This document shows positions 22,221-32,636 of a DNA stretch of 64,000 nt, in pieces. The stretch covers positions 490,924,711-490,988,710 of the forward strand of contig VDFB02270651.1 of assembly GCA_007258455.2 (NCBI GenBank). The letters run 5' to 3'. Position 1 is the first letter of the stretch. Each line of letters starts with the position of its first letter. Under the pieces are notes generated by a model that worked only from the letters and a program-made list of their open reading frames with translations, searched no databases and was not told the DNA's origin. The DNA is from Sequoia sempervirens. Its lineage: Eukaryota > Streptophyta > Pinopsida > Cupressales > Cupressaceae. A program made the position numbers and the translations under genes.

Positions 22221-22444
22221 GAACTGGCTAATAAAAATTAGCAGGTGTCTTAAGGTTAATTAATCTTAGGTGGGTTAGGGGTTTAGAAGAATATGACATT
22301 TAATTAAATAAATAGATTTATCTAATCAAATAAGAAGACATAGGAGTTTTAATTAAATGATTTATATTATTTAATTAAATGAGCTAAGAATTAGTAAGAA
22401 AGGGGGCTAATTAATCCAATAAAATTAATTATTTGATTAATAGG

Positions 22445-23408
22445 GGGTAAAAGCACAAAGTTGTGTCACACTTTAGAAAGGAAATGACCAACACTGATCC
22501 AATTTTTAAACTTGAATCACTAAAAAGTGGCATATATGTTTTGAATTTTGAAATGATGTAAACTAGTAAAATATGTATTTTTTAGTATTTTTTATGTTCA
22601 TATTTATAAAAAAAATTAAAAAAATATTTTAAACTAGTTTTCAATAAATTAACACTATAATTTAATTGTTGATAAAATGCCAAAAAATGAAAAATGAAGT
22701 TGCATGAGACAAAAAACTTTTTTATAGTAATTTTTTTTTTCAATTTTTTGTGTGTATTTATAACTTGAAACTTTAATGCATGGATATATTTTTTTCCAAT
22801 TTTGATAAATATATATTTTTAAATAAATATTAAAATATGCATGAATCAAAAAATAGTTGTTTCCATTGGACATCAACTTTCATATTAAATATTTATCTAA
22901 AATGGAAAAAAAATTACACCATCTTGAAATAGATTTTTTTATCTAGTGCATCATTTTTTAAATATTTTTTTAATAAGTTTTATTATTTTTCCTTGGCATG
23001 GTAATCAACCTAATATTTTGTGTTGATAACCTACTTTTAGTAAAAATAAAATATAAAATATAAATAATAATTCAACTATTAATTTTTTTTTTTTTAAAAC
23101 CACACTTATTGATCTACAAAATGGTATTTTTATATTTTTTTAAAAATGTTATTTACATTAGTAGGATTTATTGAAACTTCAAGTTTTTCAAATAATTTTA
23201 ATCTTTTGGTAAATTGGACTCAAAGTGGTGCTCCATATAATTTTAGCCAATAATTTTAGTTGAAAAAGTTGTGGAAGTATCTAACTTAGCTAGAATGAAT
23301 CTTACTACATCATATGTTTGACCAAAATTTATTTTGAGTTAGAAATACTTAAATTCAATTGTGCTAATAAGTTGCCTCAAAGTGTGACACAACTTTGTGC
23401 TTTTACCC
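22445..23408. mobile_element. TIR transposon family 2 (non-autonomous)
   Basis: Perfect 30-bp terminal inverted repeats lie at 22445-22474 and 23379-23408 (outer end GGGTAAAAGCACAAAG...). The element is 964 bp, very AT-rich and non-coding. Flanks are TAGG (22441-22444) and TAGG (23409-23412), a candidate 4-bp target-site duplication. The GGGTA outer end is shared with family 1 although the rest differs. The perfect TIRs suggest a younger insertion than the coding relics around it. Confidence 0.85.
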
Positions 23409-23412
23409 TAGG

Positions 23413-23786
23413 AGAAAATAAGGAATTTAATTAAATAATATAGATTATTTCATCAAATAACTATAAAAGAGGTGATTTAGGAGGAAATGATGTTAAAAAT
23501 TAGATTTAGATGTGTAATATAGATCAAGACTATTTTAAGTGTCTAGATTTTTTCCTCTTTGAAGCGAGGTACCTGCTACATTGGTTCAAAGACTAATGCT
23601 TCTTAGGATCAATTTTGTTGTTAAGATCAAAATTCAAAAGTTTCCTAATTTTTTTAGATGCCCTACTATTGCCCCAATTGAAGGAATTATGTTGCTGCAC
23701 TACTCCCTTAAGAGATTGGATGAAAATTTTAATTTTTTAGATGAAGCTCGTGACAAAGATTCAACAAAGGTTTAGCTATATAAAAT
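23413..23786 (+). other. Flank of the chromovirus with a short open frame
   Basis: A 64-codon + frame (23581-23775) ends 11 bases before the LTR. No family is recognised. The flank provides the left AAAAT target duplication (23782-23786). Confidence 0.25.
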
Positions 23787-24943
23787 TGTTAGGGACATGG
23801 TTGGATTGAGACAATCACTAACTCAATGCTTCGGGTCTCACCTTGATGAATCCCTTTGGTCTCACTCTCCACCACTCAACCTATAGGTCCTATACTATCT
23901 AGGCACCCCTGGTTCTTCTTTCCAACCCTACGAACTTTTACAATGCCTTAACCAAACAAATCTTGGTGCTCTTCCTCTCGTTCACTCCCTAGCCCTTAAT
24001 GCTCTTAAAAACTAGCTATCCTCCAATGCTCCTTAATCTTGTTGCAGGGGTATGAAAAGATTCCATGGCTTCAAAAACATCTTACAAAGGTACTTGATCA
24101 ACCTCCATTCATCAGTTCTCCATCGCACTCACAAAACCCTATTCTAGGGTTTAGGAAGGGCTACTAGCCTTGAGCCCCTTTTAGGCCTCCTCACCATAGA
24201 AAATAGGTTAATACTCCTCTCCTTTAATAGATTATGCAAAAATCACTTTTGAAACCCTGGTTCAAATTCCAAGCTCTAAAATATTTTCCATATGTACAAT
24301 AATGGAGTTTAGCCACATTCCCAACATTTCCATACTTCTTGGCATGGTGGTAGTGCAGTCTAAAACCCCATTTTATTCAATTTACCAGTCAAGACAACAA
24401 ATAAAGAAAAACATAGAATTTAAAAAAATGGAAAGAAGCGATGAAATAACTATCTAATGTGCCACAAGAATGCTTCAAAATACTTCTCTACATGCTAATA
24501 AAACCAAAAAAAATCCTTGTTCAACACATCTAACTGTTGTTCCTAGAACAAGAACAGAAAAACCAGAAAAATCACACCAAAATCACTGTTTTCTTGTTAT
24601 TCTCATGAAACTACCACCGTCCAAAATATTCCAACCTTTCAAACAGGTTGAGAGCTCCCTTTTTAAAATATTGGAAATAGTTAGGTTTCCTTTTTTGAGC
24701 CCAAGAATGACCAAAAGTTGAGTGTTGTAAAACACAGTGTGTTTTACAACCTTGGTCTATAGTTTAGAAAACAACCACAAAATGGAAACCAAAACTTATT
24801 CAACTTACACCACTTCTAACCTAAGAAGAGAAGATCCTCGACCGCAAACAAGATGGTCCACAAGACCTTACACAACATAACAAAATTGTTTTGCAACCAA
24901 AAAATTTAGTAAAGCTTGAACTTTGCCAGGTGCTCTTGCACCA
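23787..24943 (-). repeat. 3' LTR of the chromovirus, internally deleted
   Basis: This aligns end to end with 29610-31072 except for a gap. Between aaaatatttt and catatgtaca this copy has a single base where the 5' LTR has about 310 bp (30111-30420). The promoter-bearing U3/R parts cannot be assigned with certainty. Confidence 0.93.
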
Positions 24944-24961
24944 TTCTCTTCCTCTCTGCCG
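24944..24961 (-). other. Polypurine tract
   Basis: On the - strand GGCAGAGAGGAAGAGAA directly precedes the 3' LTR start TGGTGC. This is the expected plus-strand primer of reverse transcription. Confidence 0.85.
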
Positions 24962-24967
24962 AAACAA

Positions 24968-25366
24968 TTAAGGAGAGGAAGGAGGGACCAATGTCAGGTC
25001 AATGCCAAGTTTCTTGAATTGATCTTCCTATATCCAAGTGGCTTCTAATTCTAGCTTGTTCTTCCACTTGATAAGGTGCTCCATGTACACCTTATGTCTT
25101 GTAGCTTTCTGCACCCTTGACTGCAAAATTTTCTTTGCCTGAAGCTTGTCTTGTTGAGGAAGGGTCACATTACTGATGTCCTTGAAGATTTCCTTGGTAT
25201 TTTGATCCTCATCATGGACTGATCCCTTGTACTTGATCAAATCAGCAACATTAAAAACTAGAGAGAGGCCCAAGTCTGATGGTAATTCCACCTTATATGC
25301 ATTCTTGCCATATTTGGCCAACACCTTGCATGGACCCACTCTTTTCATCTGTAACTTGGTTTCCAT
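24968..25366 (-). pseudogene. Integrase C-terminus and chromodomain (decayed)
   Basis: The segment reads through the integrase C-terminal SH3-like part (RVGPCKVLAKYGKNAYKVELP; NVADLIKY) and then a chromodomain-like end, KKILQSRV...YMEHLIKWKN...EATWI. The chromodomain targets integration to particular chromatin in chromoviruses. An in-frame TAG at 25028-25030 follows TWI, after which the frame continues to the natural TAA at 24968-24970. A TAG at 25373-25375 separates it from the rest of integrase. Confidence 0.85.
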
Positions 25367-25372
25367 TCCTTT

Positions 25373-26240
25373 CTACAATATGGATTTGTTGAGGTGGACC
25401 ATAACATAGTCCCCAACTACAAATTGTACATCCTTCCTTGACAAATCAATATTTTCCTTCAACTTTTGGGTTGCTATTGTGACTGTTTGCTTGACCTGCT
25501 CATGAATCTCTTTCATGGTCAGAGTGAAATCCTCTGCATGTCCACTCCTATTCTCCATTGATCTAAGGTCTCTAAGTTCACAAATGCCTCTTGGGTGCAT
25601 CCCATACACAACCTCAAAAGGACTTTTCCCTATAGTTCTATTTACACTGTCATTATAGGCATATTCAGCTTGGGAGATCACCATATCCCATGTCTGTCCA
25701 TATTCTTTAGTCAACACCTTAAAAGATTACCCAATACTCTATTAACCATCTCTGTTTGACCATTGGTCTGAGGATGGTAAGCTGATCCAAAAGACAAGTT
25801 TGTACCCAATCCGCTCCATAGAGTCTTCCAAAAATGACTCATGAACTTCACATCTCTGTCAGAAACAATGCTTAGAGGCAAGCCCTGGATCCTTACAACC
25901 TCCTTGAAGAAAAGATGAGCTACGTAGCTTGCATCAGGAGTAGTTTTGCAAGGAATGAAGTGACTCATCTTGCTAAATCTGTCCACTACTACATAAACAC
26001 TCTCAAAACCAGTCTTGGTCTTAGGAAGACCTACCACAAAATCCATGCTCACACACTCCCATGGTTTGTTAGGAATGGGCAGGGGTGGATACAAACTAGC
26101 ATTGATAGCTCCTCCCTTAGCTTTCATGCATACAACACACTATTGTACATATTTTCTGACATCTCATGCTAACTTAGGCCAGTAATAGAACCTTTGAACT
26201 AGCTCTAAAGTTTTATTAATACCAAAATGCCCACTAAGAC
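25373..26240 (-). pseudogene. Integrase (HHCC and DDE core), decayed
   Basis: The zinc-binding region (GHFGINKT...WPKLA...C-V-V-C) precedes the catalytic core, with Asp in CVSMDFV, Asp in IVSDRD and Glu in NGQTEMVNR, so the D,D-35-E triad is retained. A TGA (26164-26166) and a TAG (26140-26142) interrupt the zinc-binding part. A frameshift near 25711-25717 splits the core from the downstream part containing YNDSVNRTIGKSPFEVVYG. Integrase would insert the cDNA into the chromosome. The enzyme cannot be made from this copy. Confidence 0.9.
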
Positions 26241-26450
26241 TGCCATTATGCTTTTCTTGAATTAGATTTTCCCTCATTGATCCTCTTGGAACACATAACT
26301 GACTACCCTGAAATAATAGTCCATTTTGCAATGTATACTCAAAATATTGGCAATGAAAATGATTCTCAAAATTAGAGCATACCTTGTAGGCTTCTAAAAA
26401 GTCTTCATCTTCACCATAGAGGTCTTTGAAACTCTCTAATCCAATGCTCT

Positions 26451-27011
26451 TTAGTGTATTTCATGTACTGTCAGCATTCTTCTGCTTAATGCATCTGCAA
26501 CCTTATTCATTTGTCCCTTTTTGTGCTTGATAGTGAATGTGAAAGCTTGGATGTATTCCATCCATTTCAAATGCCTATTACTCAGCTTCTCTTGGATGTT
26601 GATGTAACTAAGTGCCTGGTTATTAGTGAAGACCACAAACTCTTTGGGTAATAAATAATGCCTCCACTTCCTAAGGGACTGCACTAAAGCATATAATTCT
26701 AGATCATAGGTAGAGTACTTTTGCTTGGCTTCATTGAGCTTTTCACTAAAGAAGGCCACATACCTACCTTCTTGACTAAGTACTCCTCCTATTGCTACTC
26801 CACTTGCATCACACTCAACTATGAACAACTTGTCAAAACTAGGCAATAACATAATAGGTTGGGTTGCCACTTCTTGTTTCAATTTTTCAAACCCTTTATC
26901 AGCCTCTTGAGTCCATTTAAACTTTGTTTTCAGACCACCTTTGATGGTATCTAGGACTGGTGCACATATTCCACTAAAATTCCTTATGAATTTTCTATAA
27001 AACTGAGACAA
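26451..27011 (-). pseudogene. RNase H and RT connection, decayed
   Basis: The frame starts in the RT thumb/connection (FYRKFIRNFSGICAPVLD) and runs into gypsy RNase H: VECDASGVAIGGVL, YDLELYALVQSLRKWRHYLL, then FTNNQALSYI. The family normally has Asp in the last motif (TDxxAL); here it is Asn, a likely loss of a catalytic residue. It ends DALSRR plus about ten codons before a TAA at 26451-26453. The domain removes RNA from the RNA-DNA hybrid during replication. Confidence 0.9.
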
Positions 27012-27650
27012 ACCATGAAAAATCCTTACCTCTATTGCCGTGGTTGGTGTAGGCTAGTTTAGGATGGATTCCACCTTGCTTGGATCCATCTTCAAGGTTC
27101 CTTTGAATACTACAAAGCCTAGATACACAAGATCTTGTTTGAAAAACTCACACTTCTCAAGGTTGATTTCCAACTTCTCTTATTGCAACCTTTTAAGAAC
27201 CATCTCCACATGCTTCAAATGTTCTTTTGTTGTCTTATTGAAAATCAGCATGTCATCAAGATAGACTACTACAAAGATCCTTGTAAAATCCTTAAGTACT
27301 TCATTCATTAGTCTCATGAACATGCTAGGGGCATTTGAGAGGCCAAATGACATCACTTTCCACTTATATAAGCCATCATTTGTCTTAAAAGTTGTCTTCC
27401 ACTCATCTCCTTCCTTAATTCTGATCTGATGGTAGCCACTCTTGAGGTCCAACTTAGTGAAATAATGTGCTCCTCCAAGGCAATCCATTAAATCTTTTAT
27501 TCTAGGGATAGGGAATCTATATCTGATTGTAATCCTATTGATTGCTCTAAAATCAGTACAAAGTCTCCACTTACCTCCTTTCTTTGTTGCTAAGACCACC
27601 GGGACTACACATGGGCTGATGCTCTTTTGAATCAGACCTTGATTCAACAA
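27012..27650 (-). pseudogene. Reverse transcriptase, decayed
   Basis: Fingers and palm motifs are in order: [15 protein letters not shown], the Asp-containing [29 protein letters not shown], and the YLDD box at about residues 130-133 of this frame. A TAA at 27180-27182 and a TAG at 27054-27056 (in the conserved N-W-P position before the connection) break it. A frameshift near 27640-27650 separates it from the upstream linker. RT copies element RNA into DNA. Confidence 0.92.
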
Positions 27651-27966
27651 ATTTTTCCACTTGCCTAGCTACCTCTAGGTTCTGCTCAGGAGTAAGTTTG
27701 TATGCTGATTTGTTAGGCAATGAGGCTCCAGGTATGAAGTCAATTTGATGACTTATTGCTCTCTTTGGTGGTAGAGTTGCAGGGGTACCATCATTGACTA
27801 TACTCTTTTACTTATCAAGCAACCTTTGGACTACTTCTGGTAAGACTGTCTGTTCAGCCTTTTCTTCCTCTTTGGACTACATCATGATCACATATCCTTG
27901 ATTCCCTTGGTGTAGGTCCTTAAGGAACTCCTTACCACTGCTCAACATGATGTTAGGTACCTTTGA
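27651..27966 (-). pseudogene. Protease-RT linker, decayed
   Basis: This continues the polyprotein between protease and RT in the upstream frame, with stops TAG at 27967-27969 and 27877-27879 and TAA at 27808-27810. The stretch before RT (IDFIPGASLPNKSAYKL) is the usual chromovirus approach to the fingers domain. Confidence 0.75.
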
Positions 27967-28578
27967 CTATCCTTCATCTTCCTCCATCAATGACTGCAGC
28001 TTGAAGGTTCTTCCATCCTTCTTAAATGAGATGGTGTTCTCTTTCCCATCATAAATAGCATTTTTGTCATATTTCCATGGCTTGCCTAGTAGCAGATGGC
28101 ATGCATCCATGGGTAATACATCACAAACCAGCTTGTCTTTATAGCCTCCAATTGAAAATTCCACTGTTACTTGCTCATTTACCAAAACACTCTGCCCTTT
28201 ATTCAACCATGTGACCTTGTAGGGGTGATTGTGGGGTACCTTCTCCAATTTTAGCTTTTCTACTACCTCCTCTGAGATTATATTGTCTGTTGAACCTGAG
28301 TCTACTATGACTTTGCACACTTTTTCAAGTATCTTGCATCTTACTTTGAAAAGAGCTCTTCTTTGCTTAGGTTCCTCCTTGACTAGCTGCCTGATCAAAA
28401 CTTTGTAAAACATCAGATTCTCTCCTACCTCAGACTCTATATGACTGATTTCAGATGCCTTAGGACTCATAGTGTCCTCTTGTGCATAAGCCACTCTCTT
28501 TTCATTGCTAGAAGAGGATGCTTTCTCCGGGCACATATAAGCAAGGTGACCTAGTTGATTGCAGTGATAACACTTCAT
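27967..28578 (-). pseudogene. Gag zinc knuckle and aspartic protease
   Basis: The frame opens with a CCHC knuckle, CYHCNQLGHLAYMC (C-x2-C-x4-H-x4-C, 28531-28572), which binds genomic RNA. About 90 residues on is the protease active site VDSGSTDNIIS with the catalytic Asp at 28300-28302, in the DSG form common in plant chromoviruses. The downstream flap-like region ends ...LLLGKPW. The domain would process Gag-Pol. It is uninterrupted until the TAG at 27967. Confidence 0.9.
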
Positions 28579-29567
28579 GTTTGCAAAATAAGAACTGCTC
28601 CTGCCTACTTCTCTTCCTCTATTTGAACCTCCTTGAGGTCCTCTTCCTCTGTTAAATCCTCCTCTTGAAGAGGTTTCACCTCCATGCTCAGTGAGCTTAG
28701 ATTCTCCTTGGTTCCTTTGATCATTACCTCTACCTTGGTAACCACCATGCTATCCTCTTTGATCTCTGCATTTGCCTCTGCCCTTAGAAGACTAATCATG
28801 CTTCCTCTTGTTCCTTTCCTCAATCTTGATAGCTAATTGATAACATTGGTGTACTGTTTTAGGACTCAAAAGAGCCATCTCTTCTTGGATATTCCATTTT
28901 AAGCCATTAAGATACCTAGCCACTTTTAGGCTCTCATCCTCTGTCACATTAGATCTCAAGCAAATCTTTTGAAACTCTTCAGTGTAAGTGTTTACATCCT
29001 GGTCTTTCTACCTGAGACTTTGCCTCTTCTTGTGAAGTTGGATCTCATAATCATCTGGCATATAGGCTTCCTTTACCTTAGCAACCATTCCTTTCCAAGT
29101 TGATATGGGTTGTTTGCTTTCTTTCTCCCTTTCTGTCTAAATAAACTCCCACCATGTCAAGGTTGATCCTCTCAACCTTGATTTATCCACCTTCACCTTC
29201 TTTGCTTCAGTGAATCCATCACACTCAAAGTGATTTCCATGCCTTCTATCCAATCCATGACCAAATCAAGATCCATTTTTCCACTAAACAGTGGTATGCC
29301 CTCAAGTCCTTTTCCACTCAAGGCTTTCAATGCCTTCAAGAAAGGCTCCTCCTCCAAAACGTGGTCAGGTGCAGGGACCTTGTCCTCCTTTGCCACCTCT
29401 TCTTCCTTTGGTACCTTTCCTTCCAACCTTGCATTGTTCAATGCTCTCTCAAGTTGCTCTATTCTTTCTTTTAACAACTTGTTGTCCTCCTCTTGTCCTT
29501 CAACTATCTTGGCTAATTGTGCATTTGTCACCATGGCAGGAGTTTCACTTGACTCAACTTCTGACAT
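28579..29567 (-). pseudogene. Gag of the chromovirus, decayed
   Basis: The likely start is the ATG at 29565-29567, 30 bases past the primer site. An N-terminal acidic coiled-coil-like part (EEDNKLLKERIEQLERALNN) leads to the capsid-like domain (LFSGKMDLDLVMDWIEGME) and, after a frameshift near 29193-29215, to a helical part with L-T-W-W-E-F. An Arg/Gly-rich linker (GGFNRGRGPQGG) joins it to the zinc knuckle. In-frame TAGs lie at 29137, 29008, 28792 and 28750. Gag forms the particle shell. Confidence 0.85.
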
Positions 29568-29596
29568 ATAAGCTACTTTCCCAAATCTTTTACTAC

Positions 29597-29606
29597 TCTG
29601 ATACCA
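29597..29606 (-). other. Primer binding site (initiator Met tRNA)
   Basis: On the - strand TGGTATCAGA lies 3 bases from the 5' LTR end. It matches the start of the TGGTATCAGAGC site used by many plant LTR elements for tRNA-iMet priming. Confidence 0.92.
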
Positions 29607-29609
29607 ATC

Positions 29610-31072
29610 TGTTAGGGATAGGGTTGGATTGAGACAATCACTGACTCAATGCTTCGGGTCTCACCTTGATGAATCCCTTTGGTCTCACTCTCCACCACTC
29701 AACCTATAGGTCCTATACTATCTAGGCACCCCTAGTTCTTCTTGCCAACCCTGCTAACTTTTACAATGCCTTAACCAAACAAATCTTGGTGCTCTTCCTC
29801 TCGTTCACTCCCTATCCCTTAATACTCTTAAAGACTAGCTATCCTCCAATGCTCCCTAATCTTGTTGTAGGGGTATGAAAATCTTCCATGGCTTCAAAAA
29901 CATCTTACAAATGTACTTGATCAACCTCCATTCATCAGTTCTCCATCACACTCACAAAACCCTATTCTAGGGTTTAGGAAGGGCTACTAGCCTTGAGCCC
30001 CTTTTAGGCCTCCTCACCATAGAAAATAGGTTAATACTCCTCTCCTTTAATATATTATGCAAAAATCCCTTTTGAAACCTTGGTTCAAATTCCAAGCTCT
30101 AAAATATTTTTAGGGTTTAGGACCCTCTCTGTCTGTACACAGGCATAACTCAGATTTCTCAAGAACTAGGGTTTTCTAGGCCATTTTCTTGGTCTGTTTG
30201 CTTCTTCCAGCTTCCAAATGATCAACTAAGGATTTTTCCTTCTTTCCAACCTTTGTGAAGGCTCTTGCAACCACTAGACACTTTGCATTATTGAGCATTC
30301 AGCACCCCTACCATGTTAGGACTATGCATTGACTGTCTTTTCCAAGCTGGGCACTAATAGTCTCGCATAGGAAAAGACTTTGAGCATGCTTATTTGTTCC
30401 CTAAAAAATCCTACTGCTAACATATGTACAATAATGGAGTTTAGCCACATTCCCAACATTTCCATACTTCTTGGCACGGTGGGAGTGCAATCTAAAACCC
30501 CATTTTATTCAATTTACCAGTCAAGATAGCAAATAAAGAAAAACACAGAATTTAGAAAAATGGAAAGAAGCGATGAACTAACTATCTAATGTGCCACAAG
30601 AATGCTTCAAAATACTTCTCTACATGCTAATCAAACCAATAAAATTCCTTTTTCAACACATCTAACTGTTGTTCCAGGAACAAGAATAGAAAAACTAGAA
30701 AAATCACACCAAAATCACTGTTTTCTTGTTATTCTCATGAAACTACCACCGTTCAAAATCTTCCAACCTTTCAAAAAGGTCAAGAGATCCCTTTTAAAAA
30801 GCTTGGAAATAGTTAGGTTTCCTTTTTCGAGCCCAAGAATGACCAAAAGTTGAGTGTTTTAAAACATAGTGTGTTTTGCAACCTTGGTCTATAGTTTAGA
30901 AAACTACAAAATGGAAACCAAAACTTATTCAACTTACACCACTTCTAACATAAGAAGAAAATATCCTTTACCACAAACAAGATGGTCCATAAGACCTTAC
31001 ACAACATAAAAAAATTGTTTTGCAACCAAAAATTTCAGTAAAGCTTGAACTTTGCTAGGTGCTCTTGCACCA
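29610..31072 (-). repeat. 5' LTR of the chromovirus (full length)
   Basis: Partner of 23787-24943. It keeps about 310 bp (30111-30420) that the other LTR lacks. The ATAATATATTA stretch near 30049-30060 on the - strand is the best TATA-like site seen, but this is weak. It ends at 31072, followed by AAAAT. Confidence 0.93.
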
Positions 31073-31077
31073 AAAAT

Positions 31078-31479
31078 AGGCTACAAGATGTGAAAACTAG
31101 GTCAAGATACTAAAAAATTCTCAACATAGGCTCCATGGCCTAAAAAATTAGATAAAAAAGCTCAAAATTCTAGCTTCCCACCTCAATTAGGGAAAAAAAT
31201 CCTAATTTCCATGCTTAAATATATGAGAGGAGGGGTCATTTTCAATTCATTTGTGCATTCATACTTTGAGATTTCCTACATTTTGTGCTCTAAACCTTTG
31301 GAAAAATGACTTGTCATGTGCTTCCATGACACATTGTTCACTGAGTTCAAGAGTGCTAGTGTCCTCCAAGTGCAGGACCACCGATACATAAATTGAAACT
31401 TTTCTTGTACTTCACTTTTTTCATGCATTTAATAGGTGTCAAAGTCAGGCTAGGTTAGGCATCGCACTATTGCAACACT
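31078..31479. other. Non-coding flank
   Basis: No gene supported. It may be part of the element carrying the PMD fragment downstream. Confidence 0.25.
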
Positions 31480-31504
31480 TTGGCAACTTTTTGTGATGCT
31501 TTTG

Positions 31505-31700
31505 TCAATTTTGGAAATGCCATTGTAATTAGAAACATGTCTTGGGATCTAAAATTTGGGTTTCATTTTGGATTTAGCAATCCAAGTGAAAATAGAAACA
31601 CTAGATGGGATTTAGATTTGGTGACGTGGGCTAATTTTAGCAATGCATATGCATATATTGATGCTTCTTGGGATTTTAAAATGTTGACGCACCAAGTACT
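31505..31700 (+). repeat. Degenerate tandem repeat, about 62-64 bp units
   Basis: Three successive units share 'TTTTGG..(A/T)..GCAAT/AAATGCC...TGGGAT(T/C)TAAA' (near 31510, 31575 and 31640). The 84-codon open frame at 31480-31734 reflects this repetition (SWDLKFG / RWDLDLV / SWDFKML) rather than a recognised protein. Confidence 0.4.
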
Positions 31701-31914
31701 GAAGTGTAATTATTTTTATAAATATGCCAATTAAAATGGCGATGCATTTTCTATTTGGGTATGGTGACACTATTAAAAATAGCTATGCAATTGCTAATCA
31801 GGAGTTTAAAAATTTATCGGTTTTAGCCAAATTTTGATGTTATGTGCTTCATGCATGCATGAGGTTATCCTACCACTCATTTCGTGTGAGCACTAACTAG
31901 GATTGCTTGAGGAG

Positions 31915-32230
31915 TTGAATGATTTGGACATTATTCAATAGGAGCACCTAAGGGAGATCAGGCTCTTGTTCATGACATATATGCCTAAGGTTGGGACACA
32001 TCTAGCCATGATGACATCACTAGTTGAGTGATGACACAATGAGATCATCATTCCACCTCCCCACTAGTGAGGCTACAGTGACCTTGGAGGATGTGTGGAG
32101 GATACTATGGCTTCCCATTCATGGGGAGTGGGTTATTTATGACATATATTTTGGATCAGATACTTGTCACAACATCCTATAGACAAAATAGCTTACACTA
32201 GCGAGCTCATAGATCAACTTGCAAATATAT
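31915..32230 (+). pseudogene. Plant mobile domain (PMD-like) fragment, frameshifted
   Basis: One frame reads LNDLDII...HLREIRLLFMTYMP, and after a frameshift near 32020-32040 another reads FHLPTSEATVTLEDVWRILW followed by LPIHGEWVIYD (to about 32143). F-H-L-P-x-x-E-x-T-x-T-L-x-D-V followed by L-P-I-x-G is the signature of the aminotransferase-like plant mobile domain, found in MAIL-type proteins and in many plant transposable elements. Stops follow after about 32180. No transposase or pol accompanies it, so it is a broken element gene or a retrocopy fragment. Confidence 0.65.
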
Positions 32231-32636
32231 TGAGGATAGGTTTCAATTTTCAAATTGATAGTTGGAGCCTTGATTTCTAAGATAGTCCCAAGCCAAGACT
32301 GAATCCTCTCCCTCACTGGTCTGGGGCAACAAAAACAACTTTATACCTATGCTAAACATGAACAAATACACAATGATTGGCATTATTAACACATATAAAT
32401 CACATTCCCTATGAAATACTTGAAATCACAAAGCATGAAATAAAATACAATAAAAAACATGAAAGAGCATGAAATAAGTGAATGAAACTAAACTAAGTAA
32501 CCCGAAACCTCATCCCATAGGGGGGTTGCTACCAATTTGATGTGGAAAGTGGTCATTTTCCAATCCCTTAGTGGACAAGCTCCATGATTTTTGGATAAGT
32601 TTGATGATTATGATGCCAAATGGTGATATAACTAAG
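32231..32636. other. Non-coding DNA
   Basis: No supported feature. Confidence 0.3.

Larger units (their letters stand above)
23787..31072 (-). mobile_element. Complete but coding-dead Ty3/gypsy chromovirus
   Basis: The element is structurally whole on the - strand: 5' LTR 29610-31072, primer binding site 29597-29606, gag-pol 24968-29567, polypurine tract about 24944-24961 and 3' LTR 23787-24943. LTRs begin TGGTG and end CTAACA (TG...CA) in element orientation. A perfect 5-bp target duplication AAAAT lies at 23782-23786 and 31073-31077. A C-terminal chromodomain and tRNA-iMet primer place it among plant chromoviruses. Gag-pol carries about 14 in-frame stops plus frameshifts, so it is immobile on its own. 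By eye, LTR differences near their ends are roughly one per 20-30 bases, implying an old insertion. Confidence 0.95.

Noticed and set aside
28605..28823. 72-codon - strand frame upstream of the zinc knuckle
   Set aside because: The true gag frame here is a different one (GGFNRGRGPQGG leading into the CCHC knuckle). This frame is an out-of-frame shadow over Arg/Gly-rich coding sequence.
29230..29632. Two + strand frames of 113 codons
   Set aside because: They are antisense shadows of the chromovirus gag, which has clear domain content on the - strand.
23787..31072. Reading the 23.8-31.1 kb block as two independent solo LTRs
   Set aside because: The primer site, polypurine tract, ordered gag-pol and identical AAAAT flanks show one complete element.
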